The notes: generated from the sequence alone by a model not told the origin. Positions 48,789-58,911 are shown, counted from the first letter of the stretch. The stretch is DNA of 64,000 nt from Cupriavidus phytohabitans (GCF_000426345.1 NZ_AUFE01000007.1:124001-188000), one strand, 5' to 3'. Numbers and translations are program-made.

Positions 48789-51401
48789 TTATGCCGCCGC
48801 CTTGCTCGACTCCAGGAAGTCCTGCGCAAACCGCTGCAGCACCCCGCCAGCCTCATAGATCGAAACTTCCTCATCGCTGTCGAGGCGGCAAGTCACCGGC
48901 ACTTCCACGCGCTCGCCATTCTTGCGATGCACCACCAGCGTCAGCGTGGCGCGCGGCTGGCGTTCGCCGATCACGTCATAGGTCTCGGTGCCGTCCAGCC
49001 CCAGCGTCAGGCGGTTCACGCCCGGCTTGAACTCCAGCGGCAGCACGCCCATGCCGATCAGGTTGGTGCGGTGGATGCGCTCGAAGCCTTCGGCAACGAT
49101 CACTTCCACGCCGGCCAGGCGCACACCCTTGGCGGCCCAGTCGCGCGACGAGCCCTGGCCATAGTCCGCGCCGGCGATGATGATCAGCGGCTGCTTGCGG
49201 TCCATGTAGGTCTCGATCGCTTCCCACATGCGCACGACCTTGCCTTCCGGCTCGATGCGCGCCAGCGAACCCTTCTTTACCTGGCCGTCGACCACGGCCA
49301 TTTCATTGATGAGCGTGGGGTTGGCGAAGGTGGCGCGCTGCGCCGTCAGGTGGTCGCCCCGGTGCGTCGCGTACGAATTGAAGTCCTCTTCCGGCAGGCC
49401 CATCTTGGCCAGGTACTCGCCGGCCGCGCTGTTCAGCAGGATCGCGTTGGACGGCGACAGGTGGTCGGTGGTGATGTTGTCGCCCAGCACCGCCAGCGGA
49501 CGCAGGCCCTGGAGCGTGCGCTCGCCGGCCAGCGCGCCTTCCCAGTACGGCGGACGGCGGATATAGGTGCTCTGCGGGCGCCAGTCGTACAGCGGCGCGG
49601 CGCTCTCGCCGGTCTCCGCGGTCAGCGCGAACATCGGCTCGTAGACCTTGCGGAACTGCTCGGGCTTCACGCTTTGCCTGACGATGGCGTCGATCTCTTC
49701 ATCGGTCGGCCAGATGTCCTTCAGGTAGACCGGCTTGCCGTCCTGGTCCGTGCCCAGCACATCCTTTTCGATATCGAAGCGGATGGTGCCGGCAATGGCG
49801 TAGGCGACAACCAGCGGCGGCGAGGCCAGGAAAGCCTGCTTGGCGTACGGGTGGATGCGGCCGTCGAAGTTGCGGTTGCCGGACAGCACGGCGGTGGCGT
49901 ACAGGTCGCGGTCGATGATTTCCTGCTGGATCTTCGGATCGAGCGCGCCGGACATGCCATTGCAGGTAGTGCACGCGAACGCGACGATGCCGAAGCCGAG
50001 CTTTTCCAGGTCAGGCAGCAGGTTCGCTTCTTCCAGGTACAGCTCGACCGCCTTGGAGCCGGGCGCCAGCGACGACTTGACCCACGGCTTGCGCGTCAGG
50101 CCGCGCGCGTTGGCGTTGCGGGCCAGCAGCGCGGCGGCGATCACGTTGCGCGGGTTGCTGGTGTTGGTGCAGCTGGTAATGGCGGCGATGATCACGGCGC
50201 CATCGGGCATCAGGCCTTCGGCCTCCTGCGCGCGGGCCTTGTCCAGGTCCACGGCGATGCCACGCTCGGCCAGCGCCGAGGTCGGCAGGCGCTTGTGCGG
50301 GTTCGACGGGCCGGCCATGTTGCGCACCACGCTCGACAGGTCGAACTTCAGCACGCGCTCGTATTCGGCGTTCTGCAGCGAATCCGCCCACAGGCCCGCG
50401 GTCTTGGCGTACGTTTCGACCAGCTTGAGCTGCTCGTCGGTGCGGCCGGTCAGGCGCAGGTATTCGATGGTCTGCTCGTCGATGAAGAACATCGCCGCGG
50501 TGGCGCCGTATTCCGGGGCCATGTTGGAGATGGTGGCGCGGTCGCCGAGCGTCAGGCTCGACGCGCCTTCGCCGCGGAACTCCAGGTAGGCGCCGACCAC
50601 TTTTTCCTTGCGCAGGAATTCGGTCAGGGCCAGCACGATGTCGGTGGCGGTGATGCCGGGCTGGCGCTTGCCGGTCAGCTCGACGCCGACGATATCCGGC
50701 AGGCGCATCCACGAGGCGCGGCCGAGCATCACGTTCTCGGCTTCCAGGCCGCCCACGCCGATGGCGATCACGCCCAGCGCATCGACGTGCGGGGTGTGGC
50801 TGTCGGTACCGACGCAGGTATCGGGGTAGGCCACGCCATGGTCAGCGTGGATCACGGGCGACATCTTTTCCAGGTTGATCTGGTGCATGATGCCGTTGCC
50901 CGGCGGGATCACATCGACGTTCTTGAACGCCTTCTTGGTCCAGTCGATGAAATGGAAACGGTCTTCGTTGCGGCGGTCTTCGATGGCGCGGTTTTTCTCG
51001 AACGCCTGCGGGTCGAAGCCACCGCATTCCACCGCCAGCGAGTGGTCGACGATCAGCTGCACCGGCACCACCGGGTTGACCTTGGCGGGGTCGCCGCCCT
51101 GGTCGGCAATGGCGTCGCGCAGGCCGGCCAGGTCCACCAGCGCGGTCTGGCCCAGGATGTCGTGGCACACCACGCGCGCGGGGAACCACGGGAAGTCGAG
51201 GTCGCGCTTGCGCTCGATCAGCTGCTTCAGCGAATCCGTCAGCGTGGCGGGCTCGCAGCGGCGCACCAGGTTTTCTGCCAGCACGCGCGACGTGTACGGC
51301 AGCTTGTCGTAGGCACCCGGCTGGATGGCCTCAACGGCGGCGCGCGCGTCGAAGTAATCCAGCTTGGTGCCCGGTAGCGGTTTGCGGTTTGCAGAATTCA
51401 T
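48789..51401 (-). CDS. acnD: Fe/S-dependent 2-methylcitrate dehydratase AcnD
   Basis: Product of 870 residues of the aconitase superfamily (called acnM in R. eutropha). Cluster Cys residues are in ITSCTNTSNP and FACTTCNGMSG; GDNITTDHLSPS and YGQGSSRDWAAKG are substrate-binding blocks of the swivelling C-terminal domain. It dehydrates 2-methylcitrate to trans-2-methylaconitate, which PrpF isomerises. It is preceded by a terminator-like hairpin that separates it from prpC. Confidence 0.95.
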   Translation of the reverse strand: MNSANRKPLPGTKLDYFDARAAVEAIQPGAYDKLPYTSRVLAENLVRRCEPATLTDSLKQLIERKRDLDFPWFPARVVCHDILGQTALVDLAGLRDAIADQGGDPAKVNPVVPVQLIVDHSLAVECGGFDPQAFEKNRAIEDRRNEDRFHFIDWTKKAFKNVDVIPPGNGIMHQINLEKMSPVIHADHGVAYPDTCVGTDSHTPHVDALGVIAIGVGGLEAENVMLGRASWMRLPDIVGVELTGKRQPGITATDIVLALTEFLRKEKVVGAYLEFRGEGASSLTLGDRATISNMAPEYGATAAMFFIDEQTIEYLRLTGRTDEQLKLVETYAKTAGLWADSLQNAEYERVLKFDLSSVVRNMAGPSNPHKRLPTSALAERGIAVDLDKARAQEAEGLMPDGAVIIAAITSCTNTSNPRNVIAAALLARNANARGLTRKPWVKSSLAPGSKAVELYLEEANLLPDLEKLGFGIVAFACTTCNGMSGALDPKIQQEIIDRDLYATAVLSGNRNFDGRIHPYAKQAFLASPPLVVAYAIAGTIRFDIEKDVLGTDQDGKPVYLKDIWPTDEEIDAIVRQSVKPEQFRKVYEPMFALTAETGESAAPLYDWRPQSTYIRRPPYWEGALAGERTLQGLRPLAVLGDNITTDHLSPSNAILLNSAAGEYLAKMGLPEEDFNSYATHRGDHLTAQRATFANPTLINEMAVVDGQVKKGSLARIEPEGKVVRMWEAIETYMDRKQPLIIIAGADYGQGSSRDWAAKGVRLAGVEVIVAEGFERIHRTNLIGMGVLPLEFKPGVNRLTLGLDGTETYDVIGERQPRATLTLVVHRKNGERVEVPVTCRLDSDEEVSIYEAGGVLQRFAQDFLESSKAAA

Positions 51402-51429
51402 GGTGTAGGGAAATCTATATAAGTATGAA

Positions 51430-51470
51430 AAAGGGGTAGTGGTCCCGTGTCAGCGACCAACTACCCCTTT
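51430..51470 (-). terminator. Hairpin with T run between prpC and acnD
   Basis: On the minus strand AAAGGGGTAG and CTACCCCTTT pair perfectly over 10 bp around a loop of 21 bases (with some further pairing), followed by TTC. It looks like an intrinsic terminator inside the operon, 29 bases before the acnD start, and could lower expression of the distal genes. Confidence 0.75.
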
Positions 51471-51521
51471 GCCCTCAGGCGGATCAATGCAACCCGACAA
51501 AGGGCAATCCGGCAGCCGGTC

Positions 51522-52679
51522 TTACTTGCGATCCTTGATCGGCACGAACTTCAGGTTCTCCGGACCGGTGTAGTTGGCGCTCGGGCGGATGATCTTGTTG
51601 TCGATGCGTTGCTCGATGATGTGCGCGGCCCAGCCGGACGTACGCGCGATCACGAACAGCGGCGTGAACATCGCCGTCGGCACGCCCATCATGTGGTAGC
51701 TCACCGCGCTGAACCAGTCCAGGTTCGGGAACATCTTCTTGATGTCCCACATCACGGTTTCCAGGCGCTCGGCGATATCGAACATCTTCATCGAGCCGGC
51801 ATCCTTCGACAGCTTCTTCGCCACTTCCTTGATCACCTGGTTGCGCGGGTCGCTGATGGTGTACACCGGGTGGCCAAAGCCGATCACGACTTCCTTGTTC
51901 TCGACGCGGCGGGTGATGTCGGCCTGGGCCTCGTCCGCGTTGTCATAGCGCTTCTGGATCTCAAAAGCGACTTCGTTGGCGCCGCCGTGCTTCGGGCCGC
52001 GCAGCGCACCGATCGCGCCGGCGATCGACGAATACATGTCCGAACCCGTGCCAGCGATCACGCGGGCGGTGAAGGTCGAGGCGTTGAACTCGTGCTCGGC
52101 GTACAGGTTGAGCGACGTGTTCATGGCGCTTTCCCACAGCGCCGACGGTTTCTTGCCATGCAGCAGGTGCAGGAAGTGGCCGCCGATGGAGTCATCGTCG
52201 GTTTCCACCTCGATACGCTTGCCGTTGTGGCTGTAGTGGTACCAGTACAGCAGCATCGAACCCAGGCTGGCCATCAGGCGGTCGGCAATATCGCGCGCGC
52301 CCGGGGTGTTGTGGTCCTCCTTCTCCGGCAGCACGGTGCCCAGCACCGACACGCCGGTGCGCATCACGTCCATCGGGTGGGCGCTGGCCGGAACCCATTC
52401 CAGCGCGGCCTTGACGTTGGCGGGCAGGCCGCGCAGCGACTTCAGCTTGGCCTTGTAGGCGGTCAGCTCGGATTTGGTTGGCAGCTTGCCGTGCACCAGC
52501 AGGTGGGCGATTTCTTCGAATTCGCAGGTCTCGGCGATGTCGAGGATGTCGTAGCCGCGGTAGTGCAGGTCGTTGCCGGTACGGCCGACCGTGCACAGTG
52601 CGGTATTGCCGGCGGTGACGCCGGACAGCGCGACGGATTTCTTGGGCTTGGGAGTGACGAGCGGTTGCGCTTCGGACAT
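51522..52679 (-). CDS. prpC: 2-methylcitrate synthase PrpC
   Basis: Product of 385 residues of the citrate synthase family. His residues of the active site lie in GPKHGGANE and GFGHPVYTI, and the catalytic Asp is expected in the C-terminal part ([14 protein letters not shown]). It condenses propionyl-CoA and oxaloacetate to 2-methylcitrate. AGGAGAC precedes the start. It follows prpB by 115 bases on the same strand. Confidence 0.96.
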   Translation of the reverse strand: MSEAQPLVTPKPKKSVALSGVTAGNTALCTVGRTGNDLHYRGYDILDIAETCEFEEIAHLLVHGKLPTKSELTAYKAKLKSLRGLPANVKAALEWVPASAHPMDVMRTGVSVLGTVLPEKEDHNTPGARDIADRLMASLGSMLLYWYHYSHNGKRIEVETDDDSIGGHFLHLLHGKKPSALWESAMNTSLNLYAEHEFNASTFTARVIAGTGSDMYSSIAGAIGALRGPKHGGANEVAFEIQKRYDNADEAQADITRRVENKEVVIGFGHPVYTISDPRNQVIKEVAKKLSKDAGSMKMFDIAERLETVMWDIKKMFPNLDWFSAVSYHMMGVPTAMFTPLFVIARTSGWAAHIIEQRIDNKIIRPSANYTGPENLKFVPIKDRK

Positions 52680-52794
52680 CTGGGTCTCCTTGATGTGATG
52701 CCTGGTGTTGCCTGTTAGTGATCGGCCGGATCTGTGCGACCGAACGGCCGGGAGGGGATATACCCGGCCCGGCCGCGCCTGCCTCTATGGTGTC

Positions 52795-53703
52795 TTACTT
52801 GCCCTTGCCTTGTGCGAACAGGGCGTCGAGCTTCTGCTCGAAGTCATGGTAGCCGATGCTCTCGTAGAGTTCCGAGCGGGTCTGCATGGTATCGACCACG
52901 TTCTTCTGCGTGCCGTCGCGGCGGATGGCTGCGTAGACATTCTCCGCGGCCTTGTTCATGGCGCGGAAGGCGGACAGCGGGTACAGCACCATCGACACGC
53001 CGGCGCTGCCCAGTTCTTCCGTGGTGAACAGCGGCGTGGCGCCGAACTCGGTGATGTTGGCCAGCACCGGCACCTTTACCGCGTCAACGAACTTGCGATA
53101 CATGGCCAGGTCGGTCATGGCTTCCGGGAAGATGGCGTCGGCGCCGGCTTCCACGCACGCCACGGCGCGCTCGATGGCCTTGTCCAGGCCTTCCACGGCC
53201 AGCGCGTCGGTGCGGGCCATGATGACGAAGTTCTCGTCGGTGCGGGCGTCGACGGCGGCCTTGATGCGATCGACCATTTCACCCTGGGTGACGATTTCCT
53301 TGTTGGGACGGTGGCCGCAGCGCTTGGCGCCGACCTGGTCCTCGATGTGCATGGCAGCGGCGCCGAACTTGATCAGCGACTTGGTGGTGCGGGCCACGTT
53401 GAAGGCCGAGGCGCCGAAGCCGGTATCGACGTCGACCAGCAGCGGCGTGTCGCACACGTCGGTGATGCGGCGGACGTCGGTCAGCACGTCGTCCAGGTTG
53501 GAGATGCCCAGGTCGGGCAGCCCCAGCGAGCCGGCCGCGACACCGCCGCCGGACAGGTAGATGGCACGGTAGCCGGCGCGCTTGGCCAGCAGGGCGTGGT
53601 TGGCGTTGATGGCGCCGACCACCTGAAGCGGATGCTCTTCGGCAAGCGCCTGGCGGAAACGGGCGCCAGCGGAGCGCGCGAGGTCGGAAGCGGAGTAGGT
53701 CAT
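52795..53703 (-). CDS. prpB: 2-methylisocitrate lyase PrpB
   Basis: Product of 302 residues of the isocitrate lyase/PEP mutase superfamily. The signature KRCGH (Cys general acid) lies in [14 protein letters not shown] and the metal site in [10 protein letters not shown]. It cleaves 2-methylisocitrate to succinate and pyruvate. It is the first gene of the prp operon, under a strong sigma-54 promoter, and has no obvious Shine-Dalgarno. Confidence 0.95.
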   Translation of the reverse strand: MTYSASDLARSAGARFRQALAEEHPLQVVGAINANHALLAKRAGYRAIYLSGGGVAAGSLGLPDLGISNLDDVLTDVRRITDVCDTPLLVDVDTGFGASAFNVARTTKSLIKFGAAAMHIEDQVGAKRCGHRPNKEIVTQGEMVDRIKAAVDARTDENFVIMARTDALAVEGLDKAIERAVACVEAGADAIFPEAMTDLAMYRKFVDAVKVPVLANITEFGATPLFTTEELGSAGVSMVLYPLSAFRAMNKAAENVYAAIRRDGTQKNVVDTMQTRSELYESIGYHDFEQKLDALFAQGKGK

Positions 53704-53752
53704 GGCGTTTGCTTGGCGTTTGCGTTGAGGTGAACAAGACGGAGCCATAAGC

Positions 53753-53767
53753 GCAAGGGCCGTGCCA
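53753..53767 (-). promoter_or_regulatory. Sigma-54 promoter of the prp operon
   Basis: On the minus strand TGGCAC-GGCCC-TTGCG matches the -24/-12 consensus TGGCAC-N5-TTGCW almost perfectly. Transcription would start about 12 bases further on, near 53741, 38 bases before the prpB ATG. PrpR, an activator of the sigma-54 type, is encoded divergently. Confidence 0.9.
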
Positions 53768-53872
53768 GCCCTCGCGGCGGGTCTCGGGGAAACCCCGGAA
53801 AACCTTGCCAGGACTAGGCTGGCGGGCAGCAGGGAGAATTTTCGCGGAAGCCAGATGTCATCATTTCAGCAC

Positions 53873-53895
53873 ATTTGCATTTCACATTCGCAAAT
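53873..53895. promoter_or_regulatory. Putative PrpR upstream activator site
   Basis: ATTTGC (53873-53878) and GCAAAT (53890-53895) are perfect inverted repeats with an 11-base spacer. The dyad lies about 105-130 bases upstream of the sigma-54 promoter, the normal position of an enhancer, and close to the prpR start, where it could also mediate autoregulation. Confidence 0.55.
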
Positions 53896-53998
53896 CGAGA
53901 ATTCAAAGTTGAAATCGGGGCCGGCATGACGGACAATGTGCCAGCACTGTACGCCTGTTCCGGCGGGGTTTCACCCGCTCCTCACGCCGCGCCGCACC

Positions 53999-55975
53999 AT
54001 GAGTCCTCCCGTCTCCAAGCCCGCCCGCCCGCGCATCTGGGCCATCGGTATCAGCCGCCTTGCGCGCGCCTTTGCCGACCTGATTCCGTCCTATGCCGCG
54101 CGCGCGGAATTCCGCATCGTCGGCAAGGGCTTCGAAGCCGCCGCCAGCGCCGTATCGCGTGAAGTGCGCGAGGGCCGCCTCGACGTGGTGGTGGCCGGCG
54201 GCTCGAATGGCGCCTACCTGCGGCAGCACGTCGACGTGCCGGTTGTGCTGGTCAAGGTGACGGGCTTCGACGTCATGAGCGCGCTCGCCACCGCGCGCCG
54301 CATCTCGCCCAAGGTGGCGCTGGTCACGCATGCCTCCACTTATGCCGAGGTGGATGAATTCGTGCGCGCATTCTCGCTGGCGATCCCGGCCTATACCTAC
54401 CTGACCGAGGACGATGCGGTGGCGCGGGTCAAGGCGCTCAAGCAGGAGGGCATCCAGGTCGTGGTCGGCCCCGGGCTGGTCACGGACCTGGCCGATCGCT
54501 ACGGCCTGACCGGAGTATTCCTGTATTCCGGCAATTCGGTGCGCATGGCACTGGAAGACGCCATCGAGGCCGCACGGCTGCGCCGCATCGAATCCACCCG
54601 GCGCGACTATGTCAATGCCATCCTGGCGCACCTGAACGAGGGCGTGGCGGCCGTCGACGCGGAAGGGCGGATCCAGTCGTTCAACCCTGCCATGGAGCGT
54701 TTCCTCGGCACCTCCGCCGCGGCCGCGGTGGGCCGCAAGCTGCAGACGCTGGCGCCCAACCTGTCGCTCGAAGGCGTGATGCAGAGCGGCGACAAGGAAC
54801 TGGAGGCGATCCACAAGCTCGGCGACAAGATGGTGGTGGTCAACCGCATCCCGATCTCCAGCGATGCGGGCACCACCGGCGCGGTGCTGACCATCCAGGA
54901 TGCCAGCGCGATCCAGCGCGTCGACCGCAACCTGCGCTCGCGCAGCCGCGCCCGGCCCGCGGGCGTGCGCTACAGCCTCGACGACCTGGCTGGCACCTCC
55001 GCGGTGATGACCGAACTGCGCACGCTGGCGCGGCGCTACGCCGTGGTCGATTCCACCGTGCTGATCGGCGGCGAGAGCGGCACCGGCAAGGAAGTGCTGG
55101 CGCAGGGCATGCACGACGCCAGCCCACGCCGCGCGTTCCCGTTCGTGGCGGTCAATTGCGCCGCGTTTCCGGAAGCGTTGCTGGAGAGCGAGCTGTTCGG
55201 CTACGAAGAGGGCGCCTTCACCGGCGCGCGCCGTGGCGGCAAGGCCGGCCTGTTCGAGTCGGCGCATAACGGCACGCTGTTCCTTGACGAGGTGGGCGAC
55301 ATGCCGCCCACGCTGCAGACCCGGCTGCTGCGCGTGCTGCAGGAAAAACAGGTGCTCCCGATCGGCGGCCTCGACGCCGTGCCCGTCAACGTGCGCGTGA
55401 TCGCCGCCACCCACCGCGACCTGCCCGCGATGGTGCGCGATGGCTCCTTCCGCCAGGACCTGTACTACCGCCTCAATATCCTGCGCATCGAGATGCCGCC
55501 GTTGCGCGAGCGCGCCGAAGACCTGGCCGAGCTCGCCGAACTGCTGTACCGGCGCGCACAGGAACGCCTGGGCACCGAGCGCCCGCAACGGCTGCCGGCA
55601 GCGGCGCGGTCGCGGCTGGCGCGCTATGCGTGGCCGGGCAATATCCGCGAGCTGGAAAATGTCACCGAGCGCATCGCGGTGCTGGTGGCCGGCCGCAAGC
55701 TGGAAGCCGATGCGCTGGTGCGCGAGCTGCAGGCTGCCGTGCCGGAGCTGTTCGGTGGCGACGGTGCCATGGCCATCGCGCAAGCGCCGGCCGTGGCCGC
55801 CGCACGCAACGCGCAGGCCGGCAAGCCCGGCCATTCGCTGGCGCGCGTCAAGCAATCGAGCGAAGTCGAGCATATCCGCCGCGTGCTGGCCGAATGCGGC
55901 GGCGACCGGACCGCCGCGTGCCATGTCCTGGGAATCAGCCCGACCACGCTGTGGCGGCGGCTGAAGGCGGCGTAG
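53999..55975 (+). CDS. prpR: Propionate catabolism sigma-54 activator PrpR
   Basis: Product of 658 residues. Domains: PrpR N-terminal ligand domain (about 1-190), a PAS-like middle (NAILAHLNEGVAAVDAEG), AAA+ domain with Walker A GESGTGKE at about residues 358-365, the sigma-54 contact motif GAFTGA at 405-410, Walker B LFLDEVGD, and a Fis-type HTH at the C terminus (RTAACHVLGISPTTLWRRL). In other bacteria 2-methylcitrate is the inducer. It is divergent from the prp operon. Confidence 0.95.
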   Translation: MSPPVSKPARPRIWAIGISRLARAFADLIPSYAARAEFRIVGKGFEAAASAVSREVREGRLDVVVAGGSNGAYLRQHVDVPVVLVKVTGFDVMSALATARRISPKVALVTHASTYAEVDEFVRAFSLAIPAYTYLTEDDAVARVKALKQEGIQVVVGPGLVTDLADRYGLTGVFLYSGNSVRMALEDAIEAARLRRIESTRRDYVNAILAHLNEGVAAVDAEGRIQSFNPAMERFLGTSAAAAVGRKLQTLAPNLSLEGVMQSGDKELEAIHKLGDKMVVVNRIPISSDAGTTGAVLTIQDASAIQRVDRNLRSRSRARPAGVRYSLDDLAGTSAVMTELRTLARRYAVVDSTVLIGGESGTGKEVLAQGMHDASPRRAFPFVAVNCAAFPEALLESELFGYEEGAFTGARRGGKAGLFESAHNGTLFLDEVGDMPPTLQTRLLRVLQEKQVLPIGGLDAVPVNVRVIAATHRDLPAMVRDGSFRQDLYYRLNILRIEMPPLRERAEDLAELAELLYRRAQERLGTERPQRLPAAARSRLARYAWPGNIRELENVTERIAVLVAGRKLEADALVRELQAAVPELFGGDGAMAIAQAPAVAAARNAQAGKPGHSLARVKQSSEVEHIRRVLAECGGDRTAACHVLGISPTTLWRRLKAA

Positions 55976-55988
55976 CCGCTGGTCGTGC

Positions 55989-56990
55989 CTACACCCCCGG
56001 CCCGACGCGCCGGAACGGAATCGGCTGCAGGCCCTTGCCGGCCAGCCATGCCTCGTTGAAGAGCCGCCCCATGTACAGGTCGCCGCGATCGCACAGCAGC
56101 GTCACAATGGTATGGCCCGGCCCCATCTCGCGGGCCAGCGCTACGGCGGCGCCGACATTGATTCCTGACGAGCCACCCAGGAACAGCCCTTCCTCGCGCA
56201 GCATCCGGTAGACCATGTCGACGCAGGTTTGGTCGTCGATCCGCACGGCATCGTCGATCGGCGTGTCCTGCAGGTTGGCGGTGACGCGGCTCGAGCCGAT
56301 GCCCTCGGTGATCGAGCTGCCCTCGGCCTTCACCTCGCGGTGCTTCACATAGTGGTACAGCCCGCTGCCGTGCGGATCGGCCAGCACGATGCGCACGGCC
56401 AGCTTGTGTTCCTTAAGGCAGCGGGCGATGCCCGCCAGCGACCCGCCGGTGCCGGTGGAGCAGGTGAAGGCATCGATGCGGCCAGCCGTGGCGTGCCAGA
56501 TCTCGGGGCCGGTGGTTTCGTAGTGGGCCTGCCGGTTGGCGAGGTTGTCGAACTGGTTGGCCCAGATCGCGTTGTCGGTTTCCTCGGCCAGCCGGCCGGC
56601 GATCTTCTGGTAGTTGCCGGGATCGGCATAGGGCTTGGCGGGAACGGGGCGAACCTCCGCGCCCAGCATGCGCAGTCGCTCCATCTTCTCCGGCGACTGC
56701 GTGTCCGGGATCACCACGATGCAGCGGTAGCCGCGCGCCGCGCACAGGTGGGCCAGGCCGATGCCGGTATTGCCTGCGGTGCCTTCGATCACGGTGCCGC
56801 CGGGCTTCAGCAGGCCGCGGCGCTCGGCGTCGCGGATGATGTAGAGCGCGGCGCGGTCCTTGACCGAGCCGCCCGGGTTCAGGAATTCGGCCTTGCCGTA
56901 GATATCGCAGCCGGTCTCGGCGCTCAGCCCCGCCAGCCGGATCAGCGGGGTGTGGCCGATGGTGCCGGCAAATCCGTCCCTGACTTCCAT
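55989..56990 (-). CDS. Cysteine synthase-like PLP enzyme
   Basis: Product of 333 residues; GGAG precedes the start. The PLP Lys is in NPGGSVKDRAAL, the phosphate loop in EGTAGNTGIGLAH, and the second Gly loop is CSTGTGGSLAGIARCL. This matches O-acetylserine sulfhydrylase/cystathionine beta-synthase-like enzymes. It is a little longer than CysK and differs in detail from the housekeeping enzymes, so it may be a cysteine synthase A paralogue. It is convergent with prpR; there is no functional link. Confidence 0.87.
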   Translation of the reverse strand: MEVRDGFAGTIGHTPLIRLAGLSAETGCDIYGKAEFLNPGGSVKDRAALYIIRDAERRGLLKPGGTVIEGTAGNTGIGLAHLCAARGYRCIVVIPDTQSPEKMERLRMLGAEVRPVPAKPYADPGNYQKIAGRLAEETDNAIWANQFDNLANRQAHYETTGPEIWHATAGRIDAFTCSTGTGGSLAGIARCLKEHKLAVRIVLADPHGSGLYHYVKHREVKAEGSSITEGIGSSRVTANLQDTPIDDAVRIDDQTCVDMVYRMLREEGLFLGGSSGINVGAAVALAREMGPGHTIVTLLCDRGDLYMGRLFNEAWLAGKGLQPIPFRRVGPGV

Positions 56991-57166
56991 GATGCACTCC
57001 TGCCGGGCCGCGGCGGCCGTAGATGAGGGTCAATCTGATTGATAGACCGGGGCGGCGGGAATGACAAGCGGGGGAGGTGGCCGGACGGGCCGCGTGGAAG
57101 TGGCGCGCCTGACGCCTGGCGCCCTGGGCGCGCAAGGAGCCATGGGGGGGGGCGTATGAGGCGGCG

Positions 57167-57460
57167 TCAGGCGGCGTTGAGCCAGCGGAAGCTGAAGTCG
57201 CCCTCGACGAATTCCTGCCGCGACGCGTGGAAATCGCGCATGTACGGCCGGTTCAAGTGGGATTCCAGCGCGCCTTTCGAGTCCCAGACCATATAGATCA
57301 CGAAGACCCGCGCATCCTCGGCATCCTGGCCGACGTGGTAGTCCAGGCAGCCCGGCTCCTTCAGCCCGCGCGTCTGCAGGGTGGTGAGCTGGGACACCAG
57401 CGCCTCGCGGCGATGGGACTTGGCACGGGCGATGCCGACTAGCGTGTACGTTCCGGACAT
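57167..57460 (-). CDS. Antibiotic biosynthesis monooxygenase (ABM) domain protein
   Basis: Product of 97 residues forming a single ferredoxin-like ABM fold: TYTLVGIARAKSHRREAL, GCLDYHVGQDAEDARVFVIYMVW and HLNRPYMRDF. These small dimeric proteins are quinol monooxygenases or haem-degrading-like enzymes; function here is unknown. Confidence 0.85.
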   Translation of the reverse strand: MSGTYTLVGIARAKSHRREALVSQLTTLQTRGLKEPGCLDYHVGQDAEDARVFVIYMVWDSKGALESHLNRPYMRDFHASRQEFVEGDFSFRWLNAA

Positions 57461-57687
57461 GGTTGAACGGGGGCGACTGGCTGGCGTCTGGTGAGCACTG
57501 GGCGCGCCATTGTAGCGCCGGCTCCGGGTCCGCCCGGAATGCCTGACGGCGCCGTCCGGGCATTTGGCCGCCCCTTGACAAGGGCCACCGGCCCGGTTCC
57601 GGCAGGCAAAATCAGCCCTCAAGTCTGGCGCCGGCTTGCCGATAGTCATCCCGGCAAGAAGAAAACCAACGTCCGGGGGGACATCTC

Positions 57688-58911
57688 ATGCTGAGACGGA
57701 TCGGGTCGGAACAATTGCAGGTCGGGATGTTTGTCGCCAGGCTGGGCGGGCCGTGGATCAGCCACCCGTTCTGGCGGGCAAGGTTTCTGGTCAGCCACGA
57801 AGAGCAGATCCGGCAGATCCAGTCCGCGGGCGTCCGCGAAGTCTGGATCGATATCCTCAAGGGCCGCAATTTGCCGGCAGCAGGCGTGCCCGAGGCGCCG
57901 CCCGCGCCCGTTGCGGAGCCGGCGCCACAGCTGCGGGAGTCCGCGGGCTCGCAGCCAGTCGCGTCGCTCGAAGCCGAGCTAGGCCGCGCGCGCGAGTTGC
58001 TCCAGTCCGGCAAGACCGTGATTGGGTCCATGTTCGCCGACATCCGCATGGGCCGCGCGCTGGAAGTCGGGCGCGCGCTGCCGCTGGTCGACGCAGCCTC
58101 GCGCTCCCTGTCCCGCCACGGGCACGCGCTGCTGGCGCTGGCGCGGCTCAAGGCGCGCGACGACTACAGCTACCTGCATGCCTTCGCCGTCTGCGCGCTG
58201 ATGATCGCGGTCGGGCGAACGCTGGGCCTGCCGGACGACGAGGTGCGCGAACTCGGCCTCGCCGGCCTGGTGCACGACATCGGCAAGCTGACGCTGCCCG
58301 AGTCCGTGCAGCACAAGGCCACCGCGCGCACGCCTGAAGAAGAGGAAAGCTACCGCCGCCATCCCTCGGCGGGCTACCGCATCCTCAACGAGGCGCGGCT
58401 GGTTTCCAATATCCCCCTCGATGTCTGCGTTCACCACCACGAGCGCGTGGACGGGCGCGGCTATCCTTTCGGCCTGGTCGGCCGCGAGCTCAGCATCCAC
58501 GCCAGGATTGCGGCAATCTGCGATGCCTACGACTCGTTGACCTCGGATCGTCCCGGCCACCGGCAATGGTCGCCGGCGCGTGCCATGGAATACATGGCCG
58601 TTCGTGTCGACACGCTGTTCGACCGGCGCGTGTTCAAGGCCTTCACGCGCACTGTCGGCATCTACCCGCTGGGCACCGTGCTGCGGCTGCGCTCCAACCG
58701 GCTGGCGGTAGTGTGCGGGCAAAACGAAACCGACCCGTTGCGGCCGCTGGTGATGGTGTTCTATTCGGTGTCGCAGTCACGCCCGGTGCCGACGGAACTG
58801 GTCGACCTGCGGCATAGCGAGGAAACGGTGGTGGCATTCGAGAATGCCGCCGAATGGGGCTATACGGACGAGCAATTGATGGCGATGTACACGAATACAA
58901 GCGCTTCATAG
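57688..58911 (+). CDS. HD-GYP domain c-di-GMP phosphodiesterase (DUF3391)
   Basis: Product of 407 residues. Residues 1 to about 60 are the DUF3391 domain (LRRIGSEQLQVGMFVARLGG), followed by a Pro-rich linker. The HD-GYP domain has HDIGKL with the metal His/Asp, HHHERVDGRGYPFG (the GYP signature) and ARIAAICDAYDSLTSDRPG. It is expected to hydrolyse c-di-GMP to GMP. The metal-binding motifs look intact. The C terminus overlaps the convergent LysR gene by six bases. Confidence 0.9.
   Translation: MLRRIGSEQLQVGMFVARLGGPWISHPFWRARFLVSHEEQIRQIQSAGVREVWIDILKGRNLPAAGVPEAPPAPVAEPAPQLRESAGSQPVASLEAELGRARELLQSGKTVIGSMFADIRMGRALEVGRALPLVDAASRSLSRHGHALLALARLKARDDYSYLHAFAVCALMIAVGRTLGLPDDEVRELGLAGLVHDIGKLTLPESVQHKATARTPEEEESYRRHPSAGYRILNEARLVSNIPLDVCVHHHERVDGRGYPFGLVGRELSIHARIAAICDAYDSLTSDRPGHRQWSPARAMEYMAVRVDTLFDRRVFKAFTRTVGIYPLGTVLRLRSNRLAVVCGQNETDPLRPLVMVFYSVSQSRPVPTELVDLRHSEETVVAFENAAEWGYTDEQLMAMYTNTSAS

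Noticed and set aside
48714..51377. 887-residue open frame on the plus strand
   Set aside because: It is the antisense of acnD, whose aconitase motifs are unmistakable.
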